From positions 1 through 37,611 of the forward strand of contig CAITEC010000080.1 in assembly GCA_903891325.1 (NCBI GenBank): 37,611 nucleotides of DNA, read 5' to 3'. Under the pieces are notes generated by a model. The model was not told where the DNA came from. It saw only the letters and a list, made by a program, of their open reading frames with translations, and searched no databases. The number at the start of each line of letters is the position of its first letter. Position 1 is the stretch's first letter. This document shows positions 32,644-37,611 of the stretch, piece by piece. The stretch comes from an uncultured Opitutaceae bacterium (GTDB taxonomy: Bacteria > Verrucomicrobiota > Verrucomicrobiia > Opitutales > Opitutaceae). A program made the translations under genes and the position numbers.

Positions 32644-33984
32644 TCAGACGCCCGCGAGAGCCTCGTCCAGAACTTCCAGGATAAACGTGGCGTCTGCCGG
32701 CGTGATGCACATCGGCGGCTTGATCCGCAGCGTGTTGCCCCACAGGCCGCCCTTGCCGATCAAAAGGCCCATGTCCTTGCACCGCTCGAAGACCTCGGCG
32801 CAGGCCTCCTTGGCCGGCTCCTTCGTCGTGCGGTCCTTGACCAGCTCGACGCCGAGCATGAGTCCCAGGCCGCGCACGTCGCCGATCAGCGTGTGCTTCT
32901 GGGCGAGCTTCTCGAATCCAGCCTTGAGCTGGGCGCCGATCCGCAGGCTGTTCGCCTGCAGGCCCTCGCGTTCGATGACCTGGAGGACGGCCCGGCCCTG
33001 GGCGCAGACGACGGGGTTGCCGCCAAAGGTGTTGAAGTGGATCCGCGCCGCGAGCGTCTGGGCGATCTTCCGGGTCGTGACCACGGCGGCGAGCGGGCAG
33101 CCGTTGCCGATGCCCTTGGCCATCGTGACGATGTCGGGAATCACGCCCTGGGTCTCGAAGCCCCAGTAGTGCGTGCCCGTGCGGCCGAATCCGGCCTGGA
33201 CCTCATCGGCGATGCAAAGGCCGCCGGCGGCCCGGACGTGCGCGTAGGCGTTCTTCAGGTAGCCGTCCGGGAAGACGATGGCGCCGCCGACGCCCTGGAT
33301 TGACTCGGCGATAAACCCGGCGATCTGGCCCGAGGAGCCGAACTGGATCAGGCTCTTCACATCGTCGGCGTACTTGCGTCCGGCGTCGGGGTCGTTCCTT
33401 GCGTAAAAGCCCCGGTAGGTGTCCGGCATCAGCGCGTGCTGGACGCCGTAGCTGTGGGGCACGTTGAATTTCCAGGTGCTGTGCGAGGTGAGCCCCATTC
33501 CGGAGGAGTTGCCCCCGTGGTAGGAGTTGCGCAGCGCGATCATGTCGTAGTTGCCGGTGGCCGCGCGGGCCATGAGCAGGGCCAGGTCGTTGGCCTCTGA
33601 GCCGGAGTTGACGAAGTAAACGGCCTTGAGGTCGCCGGGCATCTTCGCGGCGAGCTCCCTGGCGTACAGCGCGATGTTCGGATTGAGGTAGATCGTGGTC
33701 GTGTGCTGGAGGAGTTCGTTCTGGGCGTTCGCGGCGGCGACGATGTCCGGGTGGCAGTGCCCGCAGCCGACGGTGACGATGCCGGCGATCCCGTCCAGGT
33801 AGCGGCGGCCCTTCTCGTCGAAGAGCCACTGCCCGCGGCCCTGGACGATCATGATCGGCTTGCGGTAGTAGGTGAAGAGCGCCGGTGACAGGAACTCCTT
33901 GCGCATGGCGAGAACCTCGTCGGCCGAGGGCCCATTGTAGGGCGCGGGCTTGAAATCGCTGGGCGGGAGCGGGATCGTCTTCAT
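32644..33984 (-). CDS. Class III aminotransferase (AGXT2/beta-alanine-pyruvate type)
   Basis: The 446-residue PLP enzyme has YLDGIAGIVTVGCGHCHPDIV, FVNSGSEANDLALLMAR, NSYHGGNSSGMGLTS, CIADEVQAGFGRTG and the PLP lysine K290 in TMAKGIGNG. The pattern is closest to mitochondrial AGXT2-like enzymes that transfer amino groups from beta-alanine, 3-aminoisobutyrate or alanine to pyruvate or glyoxylate. Ornithine or GABA use is less likely but not excluded. It lies 68 nt downstream of an NCS1 nucleobase transporter on the same strand, which would fit pyrimidine breakdown products as substrates (inferred). The ATG at 33984 gives the usual N-terminus. Confidence 0.9.
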   Translation of the reverse strand: MKTIPLPPSDFKPAPYNGPSADEVLAMRKEFLSPALFTYYRKPIMIVQGRGQWLFDEKGRRYLDGIAGIVTVGCGHCHPDIVAAANAQNELLQHTTTIYLNPNIALYARELAAKMPGDLKAVYFVNSGSEANDLALLMARAATGNYDMIALRNSYHGGNSSGMGLTSHSTWKFNVPHSYGVQHALMPDTYRGFYARNDPDAGRKYADDVKSLIQFGSSGQIAGFIAESIQGVGGAIVFPDGYLKNAYAHVRAAGGLCIADEVQAGFGRTGTHYWGFETQGVIPDIVTMAKGIGNGCPLAAVVTTRKIAQTLAARIHFNTFGGNPVVCAQGRAVLQVIEREGLQANSLRIGAQLKAGFEKLAQKHTLIGDVRGLGLMLGVELVKDRTTKEPAKEACAEVFERCKDMGLLIGKGGLWGNTLRIKPPMCITPADATFILEVLDEALAGV

Positions 33985-34052
33985 GAAGCCGCAAGATTGG
34001 CCCCCCGCGCCCCCTTTTGCGAGCGCAGAGAAGGGCCCCACCGATGCCCCAT

Positions 34053-35543
34053 TCAACGCCTGCTAGGTGCTATTTTTCGCAGGGTGACGTAGAGGCAGAA
34101 GGCGATGCCGAAGCCGGCGAACCAGGCGTAGTCGTAGACGTGGGCCAGGGCGGGCGGGACGGCGGAGGCGGGGAGGGCGCCGAGTTGGATCAGGAAGCCG
34201 GGGAGGCTTGGCAGCACGCCCGCGGCAAAGGCGACGATCGCAACGATGCTGAAGCCCCCGGTGAAGCGATACTCGCCGCCCTCCTGGTAGAGGGCGGTCA
34301 GGTTCAGGCGGCACCGGCGGCACACGAAGTAGTCGGCGATCAGGATCCCGCCGATCGGCCCGAGCAGCGCGCTGTAGCCGACCAGCCAGGTGAAGATGTA
34401 GCCGGAGGGATCGGCCAGCAGTTTCCAGGGCATCATCGCGATCCCAAGGAGCCCGGTGATCAGCCCGCCGGTCCGAAATGAGATTCGCCGGGGGGAGAGA
34501 TGGGAGAAGTCATTGGCCGGGCTGACGACGTTGGCCGCGATGTTCGTGGCCAGGGTTGCGATGCACAGCGCAAGCATCGCGATCACCAGGACGACCGGAT
34601 TCTTGAACTGGGTGAGGACCTCGACGGGGTCCCAGATCGTCCGGCCGAAGATGATCATCGTCGCCGATGTGACTGCCACGCCGATGAACGAGTAGAGCGC
34701 CATCGTGAGCGGGAGCCCGAGGGCCTGGCCCAGGACCTGGGCGCGCTGGGAGCGGGCGTATCGGGAGAAGTCCGGGATGTTCAGCGAGAGTGTGGCCCAG
34801 AACCCGATCATCCCGGTGAGGGCCGGAACGAAGAACGCGAGGAAGCGCCCCTGCCGCGGCTGCCCGGGATCGAATGCTGAAGGTTGGGAGAGGATCGGGC
34901 CGAATCCCCCCGCGTGGCGGTAGGCCCAGGCGAGGAGCAGCAGCCCGAGCGCGATCAGGAGCGGGGCCTTGATGTTCAGGAGCAGCCGGATCGAGTCGAT
35001 TCCCTTGATCACGACAACCATGTTGATCGCCCAGAAAAAGAGGAAGCAGAGGAACTGCGGAAGCGATATCCCCAGGGCGGCGATGACTCCGCCCTTCGCC
35101 ACGGCGGGAACGAAGAGGGCGAGGATCCGGTAGATCGCGTTCCCGCCGATCCAGGACTGGATGCCGAACCAGCCGCACGCGACCAGGGCGCGCAGGAGCG
35201 CGGGGAGGTTGGCGCCCGTGGTCCCGAAGGCCGCCCGGCAGTAGACGGGAAAGGGGATGCCATACCGGGTCCCGGCGTGGGCGTTGAGGATCATCGGGAC
35301 CAGGACGATGAGGTTTCCCAGGAAGATCGTGAGGACCGCCTCCCACCAGTTCATGCCCCCGCCGATCAGCGAGGAGGCGAGCATGTAGGTCGGGATGCAG
35401 GCGGACATCGAGATCCACAGGGCCGCATAACTCCCGGCACCCCAGGTCCGCCGTGACGCGGGCACGGGCGCCAGGTCGTCGTTGTAGAGCCTGCCGTCCT
35501 GGACTCCCGCCAGGGGGTCGATGATCGGCTCGTGCTCCGTCAT
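34053..35543 (-). CDS. NCS1-family nucleobase/hydantoin transporter
   Basis: The 496-residue protein has about 12 transmembrane helices and the NCS1 N-terminal signature LYNDDLAPVPASRRTWGAGSY, plus GMNWWEA and WFGIQSWIGGNAIY in helix 3, where substrate-contacting Trp and Gln residues lie in Mhp1/PucI relatives. It imports a nucleobase, allantoin or hydantoin with Na+ or H+; which one is not clear. Its start overlaps the DUF2007 stop by 4 nt and the aminotransferase follows, so transport may be tied to nitrogen recovery. It lies in the same direction as mbfA. Confidence 0.9.
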   Translation of the reverse strand: MTEHEPIIDPLAGVQDGRLYNDDLAPVPASRRTWGAGSYAALWISMSACIPTYMLASSLIGGGMNWWEAVLTIFLGNLIVLVPMILNAHAGTRYGIPFPVYCRAAFGTTGANLPALLRALVACGWFGIQSWIGGNAIYRILALFVPAVAKGGVIAALGISLPQFLCFLFFWAINMVVVIKGIDSIRLLLNIKAPLLIALGLLLLAWAYRHAGGFGPILSQPSAFDPGQPRQGRFLAFFVPALTGMIGFWATLSLNIPDFSRYARSQRAQVLGQALGLPLTMALYSFIGVAVTSATMIIFGRTIWDPVEVLTQFKNPVVLVIAMLALCIATLATNIAANVVSPANDFSHLSPRRISFRTGGLITGLLGIAMMPWKLLADPSGYIFTWLVGYSALLGPIGGILIADYFVCRRCRLNLTALYQEGGEYRFTGGFSIVAIVAFAAGVLPSLPGFLIQLGALPASAVPPALAHVYDYAWFAGFGIAFCLYVTLRKIAPSRR

Positions 35544-35746
35544 TTGAAGGCGGCGAGGACCCGGCGCGCAGCCTCGGCGTTCTCGTCGGCCACCTGGACC
35601 CTCACGCCCCCCGAGGCGGTGATGGCGGGCAGCTCGTTCTGGGCCATGAATTCGTCGGGGATGAAGGCGGGGATCCCGCTGCCCTCCAGGGCCGACCGGA
35701 TGACGAGGGCCTCGTCGAGCAGGAAGGTCGTGGCGATCGTCACCAT
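35540..35746 (-). CDS. DUF2007-type putative signal-transducing protein
   Basis: The 68-residue protein fits the small DUF2007 family (putative signal-transducing, GlnB-like fold): TIATTFLLDEALVIRSALEGSGIPAFIPDEF, then a hydrophobic centre and VRVQVADENAEAARRVLAAF. Its role is unknown. It sits 7 nt after mbfA and is translationally coupled to the transporter gene (ATGA), so it may tune transporter activity, but this is speculation. Confidence 0.8.
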   Translation of the reverse strand: MVTIATTFLLDEALVIRSALEGSGIPAFIPDEFMAQNELPAITASGGVRVQVADENAEAARRVLAAFK

Positions 35747-35753
35747 GGCGGGA

Positions 35754-36713
35754 TCAGGAGGCGCCGATCAGGATGCCGGCGGCGAGGACCAGGATCCCGC
35801 CGAGGATGATCTGGAAGGCGGCGGCGAGGAAGGGCGTGTCCATGAAGTGCTCGCGCACCCAGGAGATCACGCCCAGCTCCACGGCGACCACGGCCCCGGC
35901 GAGGGTCGTGGCGACCCGGAAGTTGTGGATCAGGAAGGGCAGGGTGTGCCCCAGCCCGCCGACCATCGTCATCAGCCCGCACATCACGCCCCGGATCCAC
36001 GGGCGGCCACGGCCGCTGAGGACGCCGTCGTCGGAGAGCGCCTCCGCAAATCCCATGCTGATGCCGGCGCCCACGGACGCCGCCATGCCCACCCGGAACG
36101 CATCCGTCGTGCTGTGGGTGGCGAAGGCCGCCGCGAAGAGGGGGGCCAGGGTGGAGACCGATCCGTCCATGAGCCCGACCAGCCCCGGCTGGATGATCTG
36201 CAGGACGAAGGAACGCCGCTGGGCCGCATCCTCCCGGCCGCGCGCCCCGGAGGCCTGCTGCTCGCGCTCGAGGTGCCCGGCGAGCTGGGAGTGCTCCTGC
36301 TCGGCCGCCGCCAGGTCGCCCAGAAGCTTGCGCACGCCCGCGTCGCCGGTCCGGGTCATGGCCACCTTGTAGAAGCGGAGGGTCTCCTCCTCGATCGACT
36401 CTACCTCGTTGCGCACCTGGGCCACGGAGAGCCGGCGCATGAGCCAGACCGGCTTGCGCTTGACGAAGCCCTTCACGTCGGTCCGGGAAATGGCGGGGAT
36501 GTGCTCGCCGAAACGGGCCCGGTACGCCTCGATGAGCCAGTGCCGGTGGGTTGACTCCTCCTGCTGCATGCTCTTGAGCGCGGCGGCCGTGTCGGGGTAT
36601 TCCTGCCTCAACCGCTCGGCGAATTCGCCAAAAATCTGCCCATCCTCCTCCTCCAGCGAGATGGCCAGCGCCAGGATTTCCTGCTCGGTTAGCTGGTGGA
36701 ATGACTTGGCCAT
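35754..36713 (-). CDS. mbfA: MbfA-like membrane ferritin (ferritin-like + VIT1/CCC1)
   Basis: The 319-residue fusion has an N-terminal rubrerythrin/ferritin-like four-helix domain (about 1-150), with di-iron ligands in the ExxH motifs QEESTH and AEQEH. A C-terminal VIT1/CCC1-type membrane domain (about 165-319: GLVGLMDGSVSTLAPLFAAAF, GISMGFAEALSDDG) follows. MbfA proteins in rhizobia export iron and protect against peroxide. The start at 36713 is supported by AAGGAGG directly upstream, though it lies only 2 nt from the ATG. It is the first gene of a run on to the DUF2007, NCS1 and aminotransferase genes. No Irr or Fur box was recognised. Confidence 0.9.
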   Translation of the reverse strand: MAKSFHQLTEQEILALAISLEEEDGQIFGEFAERLRQEYPDTAAALKSMQQEESTHRHWLIEAYRARFGEHIPAISRTDVKGFVKRKPVWLMRRLSVAQVRNEVESIEEETLRFYKVAMTRTGDAGVRKLLGDLAAAEQEHSQLAGHLEREQQASGARGREDAAQRRSFVLQIIQPGLVGLMDGSVSTLAPLFAAAFATHSTTDAFRVGMAASVGAGISMGFAEALSDDGVLSGRGRPWIRGVMCGLMTMVGGLGHTLPFLIHNFRVATTLAGAVVAVELGVISWVREHFMDTPFLAAAFQIILGGILVLAAGILIGAS

Positions 36714-36884
36714 GACCTCCTTGCTAACCAGTCCCCGCTCTTTTGCAAAGCGCCTATTTTGCCCGGGTGGATGCGTGCATCGCCCCGTCGTCATATTTGG
36801 TTGCATTGGCTCCCTGCTTCTATCTGATGGTCCCCTTCAAATACGCCTGCCCCCTATTCCAGGGGTCCCAGGGGGAACGAAACC

Positions 36885-37611
36885 ATGAATACCCAGATTA
36901 CACTGAACGTTGCGCCGCGGGCCCATACCGGCCGGAGCGCCTCCCGCCGCCTCCGCAAGGTCAACCGCATTCCCGCCATCCTTTACGGGAAGCACACCGA
37001 TCCCGAGAAGCTCGAGATCGAGGGGGCCGAGTTCCTCCGCCTGATCAAGGTGTTGAGCGGCCGTTCCGTCCTGATTGAGCTCCAGCGCCGCGACAGCGCC
37101 GAGAAGGCCCTGTCCTTCCTGCAGGAGATCCAGCGCGACCCCATCACCGACAAGTACCTCCACGTGGACCTCCACGAGGTGAAGCCGGACGAGAAATTTG
37201 AGATCCGCGTTCCCGTGCACGTCGCGGGCGAGGCCTACGGCGTCAAGAAGGAGAGCGGCGTGCTTGAAATCGCCTCCCACACCCTGCGGATCCGGTGCCT
37301 TCCCAAGGACCTTCCCGCGGTCATCGAGGTCGACGTCACCGAGCTGCATGTCGGCCAGACCATCAAGATTGGCGAATTGAAGCCCATTGCCGGCGTCGAA
37401 TTCATGGATAGCAAGGGTCAGCCCGTCGTGGCCTGCGTCGAGCCCGTCGCCGAGATCGTCACCGAGGCCCCCGTGGCCGCGGCGGCGGTCGAGGGTGCGG
37501 CCGCAGTCCCGGGCGCTCCCGCAGCCCCCGGCGCCGTCGGCGCCGATGGCAAGCCGGTCGCCGCCCCGGCCGGGGACGCCAAGGGCGCTCCCGCCGCTGG
37601 CGCCAAGCCCG
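36885..37611 (+). CDS. rplY: 50S ribosomal protein L25 / general stress protein Ctc (3' truncated by window)
   Basis: The first 242 codons are present and the frame runs off the window. The L25 domain (1-90: ITLNVAPRAHTGRSASRRLR, IPAILYGKH, LQEIQRDPITDKYLHVDLHEV) binds 5S rRNA, and a TL5-like C-terminal beta domain (about 95-185) makes it the long Ctc type. An Ala/Pro/Val-rich tail follows (from about 190), common in this phylum. A Shine-Dalgarno-like AGGGGG lies 9 nt before the ATG. The 171-nt gap from mbfA holds CGCCTATTTTG (36751-36761), similar to the element before the ECF sigma gene. Confidence 0.95.
   Translation, partial: MNTQITLNVAPRAHTGRSASRRLRKVNRIPAILYGKHTDPEKLEIEGAEFLRLIKVLSGRSVLIELQRRDSAEKALSFLQEIQRDPITDKYLHVDLHEVKPDEKFEIRVPVHVAGEAYGVKKESGVLEIASHTLRIRCLPKDLPAVIEVDVTELHVGQTIKIGELKPIAGVEFMDSKGQPVVACVEPVAEIVTEAPVAAAAVEGAAAVPGAPAAPGAVGADGKPVAAPAGDAKGAPAAGAKP

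Overview
The window looks like chromosomal DNA of a GC-rich, diderm (Gram-negative-type) bacterium, most likely a Verrucomicrobiota member near the Opitutales. That placement is inference. It rests on the overall protein flavour: a GSII-type glutamine synthetase, Kdo-pathway KdsD, AccB/AccC, MbfA, tandem URO-D-like proteins, an ECF sigma/anti-sigma pair, few Shine-Dalgarno sequences and many 4-nt ATGA/GTGA gene overlaps. Genes pack tightly on both strands; there is no gene-free stretch above 300 bases, and no CRISPR array, transposase or integrase was seen.

Layout. (1) 1-133: the 3' end of a 5S rRNA, closing an rRNA operon, with a strong terminator and a perfect 16-bp palindrome. (2) 325-9612: clpB; a clcA-mgsA-psd run (ClC antiporter, methylglyoxal synthase, phosphatidylserine decarboxylase); a lipoprotein and a convergent secreted Ala/Val-rich protein; an alpha/beta hydrolase; tRNA-Leu(UAG); and three small membrane proteins (TMEM175-like channel, DUF4870, coiled-coil protein). 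(3) 9625-12549: the GSII gene with its terminator and a sigma54-like promoter, divergent from a three-gene operon of a very small kinase-like protein, a PP2C phosphatase and a gamma-glutamylcyclotransferase-like protein. (4) 12554-16621: two tandem URO-D-superfamily proteins, an RBBP9/YdeN-like hydrolase overlapping a double-CDGSH iron-sulfur protein, and a PhyH-type dioxygenase.

(5) 16508-21889 is the accessory-looking part. A six-gene minus-strand operon encodes an orphan polymorphic-toxin nuclease domain, a small unknown protein, an Imm70-like immunity protein, a probable lipoprotein, a small membrane protein and a stand-alone GspE-N-like domain. It is divergent from a VirD4/TraG-type coupling ATPase plus an unknown partner. 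No other type IV secretion genes lie in the window. This is the best candidate for an undescribed system: a coupling-protein locus combined with a toxin/immunity cassette.

(6) 21882-32545 returns to housekeeping: accC/accB, polyprenyl diphosphate synthase, ECF sigma/anti-sigma, fumC, a Gfo/Idh/MocA oxidoreductase with kdsD, a LysM lipoprotein and a class I/II aminotransferase whose C-terminus is encoded inside a 128-bp palindromic repeat. (7) 32644-37611: a class III aminotransferase, an NCS1 transporter, a DUF2007 protein and MbfA, all on the minus strand, and finally the L25/Ctc ribosomal protein gene, cut by the window end.

All identifications come from reading translated sequence and motifs by eye; no database search was run.
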